64,000 bases of DNA from Pseudopithomyces maydicus (Eukaryota > Ascomycota > Dothideomycetes > Pleosporales > Didymosphaeriaceae). Of the stretch, positions 1 through 12,500 are shown piece after piece. The first letter of the stretch is position 1; each line of letters begins with the position of its first letter. The position numbers and the translations under genes were made by a program. The stretch covers positions 1-64,000 of the forward strand of contig JANTUC010000015.1 of NCBI GenBank assembly GCA_026873275.1, written 5' to 3'. Under the pieces are notes generated by a model. That model ran no database searches and was not told where the DNA came from. It was given only the letters and a program-made list of their open reading frames with translations.

Positions 1-102
1 CCTAACCCCAACCTAACTAACCCTAACCCTAACCCCTAACCTAACCCTAACCCTAACCCTAACCTAACCCTAACCTAACCCTAACCCTAACCCTAACCCT
101 AA
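1..102. repeat. Telomere repeat tract (CCCTAA)n
   Basis: The window opens with tandem CCCTAA units, with some CCTAA and CCCCTAA variants, read on the C-rich strand. The chromosome end therefore lies to the left and the sequence runs inwards. TTAGGG is the usual telomere repeat of filamentous ascomycetes. The tract stops at about position 102 and passes straight into AT-rich sequence. Confidence 0.97.
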
Positions 103-1269
103 TAGATATAATATTAGTATAGAGTATAAAGGAATCTTTAGGTATATTTAAATAGATTTAAGTCTAGCTAGTAAAAATAAAGTAGATTAGGTAATTCTAC
201 CTTCTAAGTAATCTTACAATTTTTAAGAACAGCTAACAGCTTTAAAAATAAAAATATTCTCTTTAGGGACTCTTATAAATATAAAGAGACCACTATAGTA
301 TAGTTACTTATTAATTTTATAGCGTCCTAGATGGGTAGGTTAATATAATATTTAATTATAATAAGGGAAAGAATACTAAAATAGAGCTAAGTAGATCTAT
401 TTAGGGTATAGATAAACTAGATAAAGTTAATTAAATTAGTAAAAATAAGATTTTATATTAAGATATATCTCTATTCTTCTACTATATACGATAATCTAAA
501 GCAAAAAAGTTAATATCTAGAATAACGTTAGAGCCTCAATATAAATATAGAATAAGATACTAGAATAGTCTTAGGGATATAAGAATATAATATATTTATA
601 AATAGAGCCATTAGGTTATTAGAATCTAAAATTATTCTAAATAAATAATTATTTAGAATGCTCGCAGTATTAGAAATTATAATAGTCTATTAATTAACTA
701 GTGCTTAAGGTATAATAATAATAGAGAATTTAAACTTTAAATAATATTATTTATCTCTGCATCGCTTTTCCCAATAATAAATTTTTTAAGATACGAGTTT
801 ATAGTCTAATTACTATTAGGTTATTAAAGGAAATTTAGCGTATACCTCTACTTACTAGATTTAATATAGTAAGGCCGATATAAGGAAGAGTTAATAATAT
901 TATATTAAGTATTATAAAGTCATAGGGTCTATTTTAAAGATTTAGAATTATTCCTCTTCTAATCGCTGACTAGTTAATTAGAGGAAGATTTAATAAAATC
1001 TCTATTTAAAATAGGGGTCCTTAATTTGCCATACTAAGAGAGGCCTATTACTTAATTATAATTATAATTAGCCTATTTTATCAACGTAATTTACCAGCAC
1101 TCGTATAGTAAAGTATAATATAAAGTACTTTATAGGCGAAATTGTCTTCACGACCTACTATATAAGTAGTCTTAAACTGGGGTATTATAATATAAGGATA
1201 ACTAGTTTAAAAGTAGTAGAAAATAATAATAGATAAGAGCCTAATTATACCTTAGAATATTAAGTAAAG

Positions 1270-1440
1270 GGAGGTTATAGAGGTGAGAAGGGAGATTAGA
1301 GGATAAGAAGAATATATATAGGTAAATTAATAAATTTTAATTCTAATTTAATTAGGTAGAATAAGAGAGCAGATAAAAGAGTAGGTAAAAGAGATTAGCA
1401 CGAGAATAGATAAAATATTTTCTAGAGATACTATATATAG
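1270..1440. repeat. Purine-rich low-complexity tract
   Basis: A stretch rich in GAG, GATAAG and GGTAAAAGAG words on the plus strand, repeating loosely without a fixed unit. It resembles the longer tracts at 2.75, 4.68 and 6.3 kb and may be a mutated minisatellite of the subtelomere. Confidence 0.5.
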
Positions 1441-2754
1441 ATTATACTTATAATTATTACTAATAGTAGGTTGTTAAAGCGAAGGGAGTAATATAAGAAA
1501 AACTATATTTAATCCACTTTTTAGATAATTACTACTAAGAAAATAAAAATTAAAACTTTTAGGACTCCCTAATACGCCATTGGCCAAGTCCTAAGGAGAA
1601 AGTAGAAAGAAAAAATATAAAAAGGAAAAGCCTTTATTAAGGGGTGAAGGAGTCTTATTAATAATATACTATAAGGTGGATAACCGCACCTAGAAGGTTC
1701 TAGGATATAAGAAAATAATTAAGATATCTTTAGTATGGCTGGCGTATTTACTACTATTTATTTTTTTATTTTATAGGATTTACTTCTTAAATAAGACTGT
1801 ATAATATTAGTATTAATACTTATTATCTTCTTTAAAAAGAATAAAGGGGTCCTACATAATAGCGGTAATAGCCTAAATAATAATAGGTGTCTATATTCTA
1901 GGCAATCTTAGTATTTTTAAGTACTTTTATAAAATTAGAAAGTCCGTAGTTAGGCTAAGTAACTCCCTATAAATAAAGAGAAATAAATAAGTATACTGCT
2001 AAGAGAATAAGTTGGTCTAGACCTAGTTATATATATACTAATCTGGTTTAATTACAACTAGGCTATAAAATATAGGAACTCTTAGAATAGGCCAGGACGC
2101 AAAGTAATAAATAAAATTAAATACCTCTATAATAATAATATTTACCTAGATAGGTGCCGCCTTATTACTACGCCATATATTAAGGAACTAAATACTATTA
2201 AAGGTAATATTTATTATAAATATCTTATTTAGGTTAAAGAGCATATTAGTTATTATATAAAAAATCTATTATTACTTTATCCTAGAAGGTATAATAACTA
2301 AGTATAGGCCGCTAATATCCGCTATATTTAAAATATTATTGGTTTTTATAAAACACTTAAGTTAAAGAAGGGTTAAGTAGGCTTTTTAGTATTTATTAAT
2401 TATATAGTATGTGGGAGAAAATAGATATATACTAATATTACCTATCTAATAATAAGAGAGACTTCTATAAGTGGATTCTAGTAGATTAAGATTCTGTTAT
2501 ATAAATTATCTTCTTTTTATAAAAGAGGATTCTAGATAAAGCCAATAAAACTATTTACTAGAATAAATATATTTAAGTGGGGGGGGATAATAGTAGGTAT
2601 TAATAGTTAATTATATCTAGTTTATCTATTAGCTAATATACCGAGTTAGTAATATTATTATAATATAACTCTAGTAAATATACTTACCATTAAATTTTAT
2701 TACCGTAATAATTATAATTAATAGGTACTTTTAGAATCTAGCTATAAGGAGAAT

Positions 2755-2985
2755 ATAAAAGAGAAAAGAATAGTATAGAAGAGGAAAGAAGGGATAGTAA
2801 GAAAATTAAATATAGACTTAAGTAGTAAATTATTAGGGTAAAGGACAGGTATATATATATAAGAGAGGTATAAGGGGTAAGAGAGATATAAAAGTAAGAG
2901 AGGTATAAAAAGGTAAGAGAGGTAAAAGAGGTAAGAGAGATATAAGAGGTAAAAGAGGTATAAGTAGTAAGAGAGACTATAGTTT
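2755..2985. repeat. Purine-rich minisatellite
   Basis: Loosely tandem repeats of about 10-13 bp built on GAGAGGTATAAGAG and GAGGTAAAAGAG run almost to the target-site duplication of the solo LTR at 3,002. All purines are on the plus strand. The complementary strand reads as a Ser/Thr/Tyr/Leu-rich low-complexity open frame, which I regard as an artefact. Confidence 0.7.
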
Positions 2986-3001
2986 TAATTAATAGAGTAG
3001 T

Positions 3002-3508
3002 AGTGGTGTTACGGCTGCTACGCCGCAACCGAAGTACGGGAATTACGACAAGGGTGATGAGGACCAGTGGGAGGGAAGCGTGAGCAGCGATCACGCTTAC
3101 TATGATGACCTACTGGATTACGATCACGGGTCGGACGCTGAGCACAACATGGACACGTGAGGAAGGTCACGTGACTGGGCTCTGTGGGCTCTGCGACACA
3201 GAGCCTACAGAGCCTGGCTCCGTAGGCTCCGTGCAACAGAGCCACGGAGCCAGTTCGCACCCACAAGTATATAGCAGCGGCCGCCCGCTTTAGATAGTCC
3301 TCATCGTCAATCCTCGATTCAGTTCTACTGTCCCTTGCTTCTGCAGTGAAGATTACTATTGAGCATTCGGCAACGATAACCTCATTGTATTGATTGACGT
3401 TCAACCCACGTGACTTATACTTACTCGTCCGCTCCTCTTAACTCACCATACCCCAAGCGCGCACACCCTCGGTCCACGGGACTACAGAGTGTGCCCCGTG
3501 ACAAGTGG
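3002..3508 (+). mobile_element. Solo LTR of a Ty3/Gypsy element, not RIP-mutated
   Basis: A 497-bp LTR (3,007-3,503) starts TGTTACGG and ends GTGACA, so it has the TG...CA termini of an LTR. It is flanked by a perfect 5-bp target duplication AGTGG (3,002-3,006 and 3,504-3,508), so it is a genuine insertion reduced to one LTR by recombination between its two ends. It has normal GC content and intact CpG and CACGTG sites, although it sits in heavily mutated AT-rich DNA. The same LTR flanks the element at 21,478-28,630, where both copies are RIP-mutated. A TATATA box lies at 3,268-3,273, followed by a GCGGCCGC site. Orientation is given as for the full element. Confidence 0.93.
3178..3252. repeat. 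Two adjacent hairpins inside the LTR
   Basis: Hairpin 1 pairs GGCTCTGTGGGCTCTG (from 3,178) with CACAGAGCCTACAGAGCC (to 3,214) across a CGA loop. Hairpin 2 pairs TGGCTCCGTAGGCTC (from 3,215) with GAGCCACGGAGCCA (to 3,252) across 9 nt. Both lie just upstream of the TATATA box at 3,268. The RIP-mutated copies at 21.6 and 28.3 kb still show the paired layout, since paired C and G both changed. Confidence 0.75.
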
Positions 3509-4679
3509 GGCATATATATTTATATTTAAAAGTAATTATAAACTTTAGCTAATAGGTCTTTTTATATAAAAATATATCTAGTATATCCTTAATACAAATA
3601 TTCCGCTCTTATAGGGTTATGTTAGTATTCTAGACCACCTATTTAAGGAATAATAATACGCAAGTAGTAGTATATAATAATTAAATAAATTAGGTTAAGG
3701 GTAAAAGGGTTAACCTATAGATTATATTACCGTGCGGTATTAGTAAAGTTTACTTTACTAGTAATATCCTAATTTTAAAGCACTCTTATAAGAATAGGGA
3801 GTAGTATAAGTAAATCTAATAGCTTTTAGCAGACAAACTATAATATATATATATAGTTTTTCTCTAAATTTATATCCTTTTAGACGTTGCTGCCTACTAT
3901 ACTTTCTAGATTAATAATAATAAGGGCTATAAATTAAGGTTTATTAGTACTTAGTGTGGACCCAAATTATTCGCTAAACGTGTAAGAATTTATTAAAATA
4001 ACTTTAGCCTACCTAGGGTTGCTCTTACTAGTTTTCTCTATATATAATAATTAGATAATAGCGATAGATGGCTTCCTAAACTTAATTTTATAATTAGAAT
4101 AAATAGCTTAGCTCTTATATATAGATCTATATTTAATTCTGCTATTTATAAGGGGATTAAGGATTAAAGAAGAATAATAATAATTAGACTAAGGCTTAAC
4201 GCTAAATTATATTATTAAGTAACTAGTTATTTACTAATACTATCTATTAGGCCCTTAAGGGTTATCTAATAAAAATTAGAATATAATACTAACTAGTTTA
4301 AATATATATATTTATATATTAGTAAATTGTAAATGGAAGCTGGATAGGGACCCTAATATATAAAAAGATTATAATCTTACTAGGTGGATCTTCTTCTAAC
4401 TTAATAGAAGGGGGTAGATAAAGTAACTTCTAGTTCTATAAAATTCTTATAGGGGATTTAGTAAGGGTAGATAGGCCTTAGTAATTTATTATATTAAATA
4501 AGCCCTATACCTAAGTTATTTTTATATTACTTTTATTATAGATTGCTATAAATAACTTACTCGTGATATTAAAATATGGGTTTTTTATATAATTAGATAG
4601 AGAGTGTCTTAGATACTAATAATAATAGTAATATTAAATAGAAAAATTATTATTTAAGGATACTTTCGAGCTGTAAGAT

Positions 4680-4985
4680 TAGATAGTAGTAGAGGGGTAA
4701 GGCTATATTATATAGTAGATAAGATAGAGGTAGAGAAGAGAGAGTAGAGAGAGTAGAAATAGAGAAGAGATAGGAGAGAAAAGAGAGAGGAAAGAGAGGA
4801 GAGAGAGAAGAGAAAATAGAAAAAGAAGAGAGAGAAGAGAGAAGAGAGAGAGAAAAGAGAGAAAAGAAAGAATAGAAAGAATAGAGAGGATAGAGAGATA
4901 AAAGGATAGAAAGATAAGAGAGGATAGGAAGGTAAAAGAGGATAGAGTAATAAGAAAGGTAAAAGAGGTTAGAAAGATAGGTAGG
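4680..4985. repeat. GA-rich simple repeat tract
   Basis: A 300-bp all-purine stretch on the plus strand dominated by AGAGAGAAGAGAGA and then GATAGAAAGATAAGAG words. It is simple-sequence DNA with strong strand asymmetry, and is neither coding nor a clean tandem array. Confidence 0.75.
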
Positions 4986-6299
4986 AATTAATAAAAACTA
5001 CCTAATTCTAAGGTAAATAGAAGTCTAAGTCTATAATATATTATATATAGAATACGGGATATTAATAACTAAATATTTTTTAAGTAAGTGAATAAAAAAT
5101 AATTATATATTATAAGCCTTTTAATATAGTAAACTAATAACCCCATTCTACTAATAAATAAAATAAATACTACTTATAACGGCGATAGCTAGTAGAGGAA
5201 TATAAATAGATTATTTTAGTTAAGTATAATTAATTATAAGGGGTATTTATTCCTAAAGAGATTATAATTAAACTTATATAACTAATAGTTTTCCTGCTAC
5301 ACCTTGTCCCCTTAATCTATTCTATAGTCTCTAAATTTTACTATCTTTTTAGGTGAAAAAATATAAGAGTAATTATTCTAGTCCTTTTATCCTTCTATCC
5401 CTTATTATTAGCCTTATTTTTATAATTCACTATTAAACTGCTGAAGCTGTATATCTCTATTAAATAATAAATGGGAATATTCTTATAAAAGGGTTTACCC
5501 CTAACTCTTTAGTAGTTAAATTTATCTTTAGTGTGTATAGGCTAGACGGCCTCTTAGTTCTTAATTATATTAATAATTATAGAAAGTAGAACTGGGTCAG
5601 GAGTTTACTGGTAAATAACTTAGATTATAAGGGTATATTAGTTTAAATACTTTATTACGTTCTAGATAGAGTGAGAAATAAATATTTTAATATTAATAAG
5701 AGTTAAATTACTAAAGTAAGAGGGTACTTATAATTAGTTTTGGATAAATATCTATATAAATATATTAGGGTTAGTAACGAAGATCGTCTTATATTTATAA
5801 ATATATAGAGTTTTATTAGGCTATTACCTCTTATACGCCTACACAGTAACAGATTATAAATTTATAAATATTATAGGCAGGTAAGTAAGAGAGCTTAAAA
5901 TATTAGAGAGAATATATTTATCTAATTAAGTATATCCTCCTTAGGAACTATAATAATTAAGAATTCTATATACTATATAGTGCTAAGGGTGGTAAGGTTA
6001 TATTTTAAATATAGGGTAATATTCTTTAGCACTTACTATATACTATTAGGGCTATAATAATAAGATAATAGGTATATATAATTACTAAGCTAATATTGCC
6101 ACCTATAAGCTTAGTATTTTAAAATAAATCTTATATAATAATTATGCTGTCCTTACTAAGCATTATAGCGATTGATAATTAAATAGTATTAATAGTTTTA
6201 GTAGGGTAGGGATTTATAGTTCTCTAACTTAGTTCTCTAATTAGTGTCTTACGTAGAGTGGTGTGAGGTGGAAGAGAGATGGGGGTTTAATATAAAATA

Positions 6300-6535
6300 T
6301 ATATAGTTAAGGTAATACACTATTATAGTAGGTAAAAGAATAGATTAAAGAGTAAGTAAAAGAGTAAATAAGAGAGTAAATAAGTGCGTAGGTAAAAGAG
6401 CAGGTAAGAGAGTAAGTAAGAAAGTAAATAAGTGTATAAATATAAGCGCAGGTATAAGCGCAGGTAAAAGAGTAAAAGGTAAAGGTAAGAGAAGGGTAAA
6501 AGGAGAAAGTAAATATAAGAAAGATAGTAAAAAGA
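6300..6535. repeat. Minisatellite of GTAAATAAGAGA / GTAAAAGAGCAG units
   Basis: About 230 bp of tandem units of roughly 8-12 bp such as GAGTAAGTAAAA, GAGTAAATAAGA and GCGCAGGTAAAA. The unit is related to the tract at 2.75 kb. The few remaining GCGCAGG words suggest the array was more GC-rich before mutation. Confidence 0.7.
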
Positions 6536-9500
6536 GTGCTAATAAAACTGCTAATTAAGCTAGTAGTAGACTAGAGATTAGATAAAGCTGCATAGTAAAT
6601 ATAATAGAATATAATATATCTAATTTATATTATAAACTTATTAAATAAAATATATATTTAATATTAAGCCGCCCTACTTTAAAGGAAAGAAGAACTCTTT
6701 AGCTGTATAAAATCTTATTAATATAATAAATTAAGAATCCCTACTCTAATCTAACTATTACTAGAATTTATAATCCTTTTAGATTAAGCGCAGCTTATAT
6801 TTTTAGTCTTTATAGTATATATTGCAGAAGTTTAGTAGTATTAGGTATTGAGATAACCTAAGGATAAAATTAAAAGAGTACGCATAATAAAGGTCTATAT
6901 AGCTTACTTTATTATTACCTTTATAATTATTCTTATCTTATCTTTAATGGCTACTTATTTACATTTATTTTACTAAAGTAGGGCACTGTCTTAATTAATA
7001 TTATAGCGTTAAATATATATAGGCGAGGTACTAATGGCATTAATAATATAAATAAGGTAATCTACTAATTTAAGCTGCTATTTTATATAAGTTATCTTTT
7101 ATTCTATTTAGAAATAGTTATTAAACTATAGTAACCTTTTAAATTACTCTAGTTATCTCATTCTATATCTAATAGAATTAAGTTTTAGAATATCTTAGCT
7201 GCATTCGCTATTATTATTTATATTATTTTTTATATAGTCTATAACTTGGCGAGATATCGTAGGTACAGGTAATTAAAACTATAATTATAGTAGTATATAG
7301 AGTCTAGGTAGGTTTAGATTTAGTTAGGTTAAACCTACTATTATTTAGTATCTATAACTTAGTATACGCGATAGTGGCGCCTATATACTTATTTAATAAC
7401 TTATAATAGAATTTCTTAGTAGCGTGGGGTTTGCTGCGCTAGAACTTAAGTATAATAATTATTATAATAGAGGATTATCTCTTTATAGTAAAAGGTTAAA
7501 TAGACTAGTTCTTTTACTAAATATTATACTAAACTTAAGAATAGTAGTGCTGTTACCCTTAACTATAGCTAAACTAGTCTATTCCTATATTTATAAACCT
7601 AACTTGTCATTATAAAGACGTTATAAACTTACTTTATTAGATAAATAAGTATTTAAGACAGTATTATATCTGCAAAACCAATTCCTTAAATAATTATTTA
7701 CGCTAGGCTTATATACCTCTATTAATAGAATCCTTCTAATCTAAGACGTAGACTTATTAGTATAAAGATTATATAGAGTTAAAGGTTCCCATTTATACTT
7801 GCTACTAACAAATTAGATTAATACTAATAATAAAGTTATATTTTAGTATTACTTTACCTGTTATTATATATTAAATCTATAGTCTTAATACCACTTATAC
7901 TATTTATTTAATAAGAATAGTTACTATCTAGTATACTTACAGTCTATATAAAGCGTAATTATATTATATTTAAGACTACTAATATTCTTCGATAAGAATA
8001 GGATTTAGTACTAGATATAATAACCTTTAGAGAGTATTAGGCTCTGCTTTATAAAACTATAGAGATAGGTAATTATAGTATTCTATTATAAGTAATGTTT
8101 GTGTCCGCGGAGTGTTAAGGAGACTATTTAAAGAATAATTCTAAAAATATATAAAATTTCTCTAGGCCCTCTTTATTCTTTCTTTTATTTAGGATTTTAA
8201 AAGACGGCTTTCTTAACTAGTCTATTAGTATAATAATTAATATAGGAATAATATAAATATATTATGTAAAAGAAGTGCTTAGATGTATATAATAAGTATA
8301 AATTCCTAAATAATATATATAGTTTTGTTATCGTACTAATTATAACAGAATTATTAGATTAGACTAAATTAAGAACTATCTCTATAATACGTACTTAATA
8401 TAGTTAATATTAAATAGTAGCCTAATGGCTTTACCTTATTTATTAATTATTTTAAATTTAATAATATTTTATTGAATACCCTTTCTATAAATTAAGTTAA
8501 TGTTATGGCTGTGGTTAGGGTTATAATTATGGGTATAATTAGGATATATAGTAAAGTTTCGGCTATGGATTTTCGTATCACAAAGTTAATTATATATATA
8601 TAATTGGCTTATAGGAGTGGGTTATATATAATACTAATTAATTACTTAGTTTATAAAGGGGTAGAGGGTAGAATAAATTCTATATAACTGGCTTAAGTGT
8701 AGAAATAGTATATTATAATATTTAGTGTTAGTAAAATAAGATGGGAGTATAGCCTATAATTAATTAATTATTCTAGATTCCTTCCTATTATATAATTTAA
8801 TTTCCCAATTTACCTCTATATAAATTTCACTACCCGCCGCATCTAAATATTAATTTAGTATATCTTAATATATTATATTAAGTATTACCTTTTATTTAAT
8901 AATATTAGTAACGCTGCAGTAGCGCGATAATAATTATATACTAACTAAATTTTATTCTAGGCTTTAGAGGTGTACTAGCACTTATATAGAGTACTTATAT
9001 TAGAGGATATCTCCCCTCTTTAATATTTAAATAAAATATAGATTTATTACTAATATCTATATTTACTCTTTTCTTAAACCATCGGCTGGCCGTCTTACTT
9101 ACTTTATATAATATTACCTTTTATAAGATTAGGGGTTTTTATTAATCCTTTATATAGTTTTATACACAGAGCTTCTTAATAAAAGCCGCGATTTTCCTAT
9201 ATTTCTTAAAATTATACGCGCTATATTCTTCTATTAATAATTTCTAAAAAACTCTTTAGTTAAGAATAGGCAGTATAAACTTCTTTCTATTATTAATATC
9301 TTTAGTCTCCGCTTTAAGTTCTGCGGCGTGCATTTACACTAGAGATAACTTATTATAATATATACTTAGACTAAATCTAGCGTATTAAATAACGCGTATT
9401 ATATAAGCTATAGTAAGGATAACTACTAGAGTATTATTAGGATTAAGTATAGTGGGCGTATTACCCTTATCTTATAGATATTAAAAGATTATTATATCTT

Positions 9501-12500
9501 TTTTCTTATATCTATTAAAAAGTAATTAATAGTCGTTAACACAATAATAGAAGAAACTAAAAAATACATTTATTTACTTTTTATCCTCCCATAGAATAGC
9601 GGTCTAGTTAGTCTAATAGATATTATCTTCTAATTTAATAGTGGTAATAGGGACTAGGGGTAGTATATAAATATCTTTTTAATCTTTAAGCTTTAGCTCT
9701 CCCAATCCTACCTCTAGTATTATATTTAAATTATTATAGAATATAAGGGCCGCCGCTCTGCGAAGAGATTAAATAATATTATTATTATAAATATTAGTAA
9801 GGTTAATTATTTATTTATAAAAGAGAGGGGGTTAGGGGACTGCCAGACTAATAAATCCTATAAGAATTAAACTTACTAAATATTTTTCGCGTCTTAAATA
9901 TTAGAAGTATTAAATAAGTAAATATATATAATACGGCCTTAGCCTAATCTTTAAACTTAATAAGTTATCTATACCTCTGCGTCTATAGAGTTAGGGATAT
10001 TAATAAGGATTATATTTAAATACGTAGTCTAATAATTATACTTAGTAATACTAATGCCCGTAATTGCTAAAAAGACGCGAAGATTATTTTCTAAGTTATT
10101 TAAGGTATTTATAGCCTTCACCCTTTAGTCGGGGTCTATACTAGAGGTAAACTTCTAGACTCTATTACTTTTACAGAAAAAAGGAAAACTCTCTAAGAAC
10201 TTATAAAGGATCTATAGAGTTTCTTTATACTTAAACTAGATTATAATTTATTAATTTATAATTAGGACTATATGCAACACTAAGTATAATATTTAGACTA
10301 ATTTAGGTAACTTTATTATTATAATCTTTTAAATCTCTTTCGGCTTAACCTCTTTCTTATTTATATATTTAGCTTAATTTAGTCTTATATTAATAGTGCT
10401 TAGACTATTAATAGCTCTATCTAAGATCTATTTTATAAACTTAAAGTTAGAACTGGGCCGGGGCTTCTCTAAGTATAAGTTTAATAGATTATTAAAAAAT
10501 AACTTAAAATCCTTATTTAGAGTCACTTTGCAATTATAAGTAGTTACCTATTCTTCTTCTTTATTAAGCTTTTAATTATACTAGTTATTTAGGTAATATA
10601 GGGCTACTATAAAGGGCACTAAGTTTATAAATAAAATGGCTTTTAACGCTCTTAGGTTTAGTATATATTAAGTAGTATTAGAATAATCTATTATTTAGAG
10701 GAATAATTATCGCCGCCATATATTAAAGCTATTCTTATAAATGTAGAGATTCTATAGTATATATATAATATTTAATTTATAATATATTAGCTTAGGTATA
10801 TTCCGGGCGATTATAAATTTACTATAATTTAAATATAAGAAGGAGTAGTTATATACTAAGTAAAAATAGGATATTATCTTATTTACTATATATTTAATTT
10901 AAATATTACTTATCTCTAGATTATTCTATCCGTCCGAGGTAGTAGGCTATATATTAATAATAAAATAATTAAAGCAGAATCTTATAAAATAAAACTAATA
11001 GCGTAAGTTGTTCGCTTTTAAGAGATATAGATTCATGAAATTAGTAATATAATTAATTAAGGGGTTATTCTGGGCGGCCTTTATTATAACATTTAAAATT
11101 TTAAGTAGGCCTAAATAAGATAACATATTAGTAAGATTCTAAAGTATAGGAATACTTAAGAATAAATAAATCTTAAGCGCTTAAATTTATATAATTATAA
11201 AGTAGATAGCAGTAAAATTATAGAGCGGAATATAAACTTTATTAAGTATATATATATAGATAAGGCCTATAAGAGAGTATATTTATAAAGCTGGCAATAG
11301 TGCCAATCTAATAATATTTTTTATCTTAAGCTTATTATCTATAGCGGTTTTACTAAACTAGGCTATAAGGGTTTTATAGGAAATAATAATAATAATATTA
11401 AAGTTTTGTTGGCGTAAGGGGTTAAATATAGGGTATTATATATAGTCTTTTAATTTATTTAAGAGTTCTTATTTTATTTAAATAAGTATAATATAATCGC
11501 TGGTGGATAGCGTAGGCTTTATTACTATAATTATAAAGTTAAAATTAAATATAATTTTTAATTATTATACGGTCTAGTATAGTAGTTTAGTCAGAATAGT
11601 AATAAGAGTAGGTTAATAGGGTGGCTTAATACTAACTAATATAGTATTATATTTGGCTTTAGCTTTAGTATTATTTTATATAATATTAGTATAGGAAGTA
11701 TACTAGGGATTAATAGTATACTAGACTATTAAGGCCTATAAAAATACTCTTTATTATAGACTTACCTCTAATAGCGTTGCGCCTATTATAATGCTCTTAC
11801 TAGTATTTACTATATTCCTAATAAATATATTATAGACGAATTACTGGCGGTCGCGTAGAATTACCTCTATAATAAAGATAACTTACTACTATTTAAGTTA
11901 TGTGCCCTTTTTTATATTCTATAAATATAACTTTAACTTATTTATAATATAAAGAACCTTAATAGCCTAAGCTAGATTATTGGGTTAAAAGAAAAAAGAT
12001 ATTTTATTTATATTTTAAAACTTACGCTATTCTTTATTAAACGCTTAGTTTATAGGAAGCGTGAACTCCTTATTAGAGTATTATAATATATTTAAGGTAT
12101 ATATTTAGCTTATAAAATTATATTTTATTAGTGCCTGCTAGTCTAAGTATACCCTAAGATTTAATAAAAGTGAAGGGACGGTTGCAATACATCTTATATA
12201 ATATTCTTTAATAAATAAATATTAATTATCTTTAGTATCCTGCGCGCAGAATACTAAGAATTAATACTTTACTAAGGCGTGTAGTAGTGAGATAGAACGG
12301 ACGTATATTACTAAATACTTTAATTTTAGATTTACGCGTTATAGCTATACTAGCTCTTTAAATTCTACTAATACTATATTATACTAGCGTTTTTTTAGCT
12401 AGTTACTTATTACCTAAGCTCTATTTTAGGTCTTATAGACTTCTAGAATTTATATAATATTTATTTCTACTATTTTCTACGCGTTCTCTTTAGCTTTCTT

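Noticed and set aside
2738..3094. 118-aa Ser/Thr/Leu/Tyr-rich frame on the minus strand
   Set aside because: It is the complement of a purine-rich minisatellite and carries no domain; low-complexity artefact.
3018..3404. Open frames on both strands inside the solo LTR (128 aa minus, 63 aa plus)
   Set aside because: They lie wholly inside a non-coding LTR with defined termini and target duplication; the other LTR copies do not keep them open.
4680..6535. CRISPR-like array in the repetitive tracts
   Set aside because: Units are variable purine simple repeats without constant repeats and unique spacers, and this is eukaryotic DNA.
7424..7615. 63-aa hydrophobic open frame in the AT-rich island
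   Set aside because: Random open stretch in TA-rich degraded DNA without promoter, introns or family motif.
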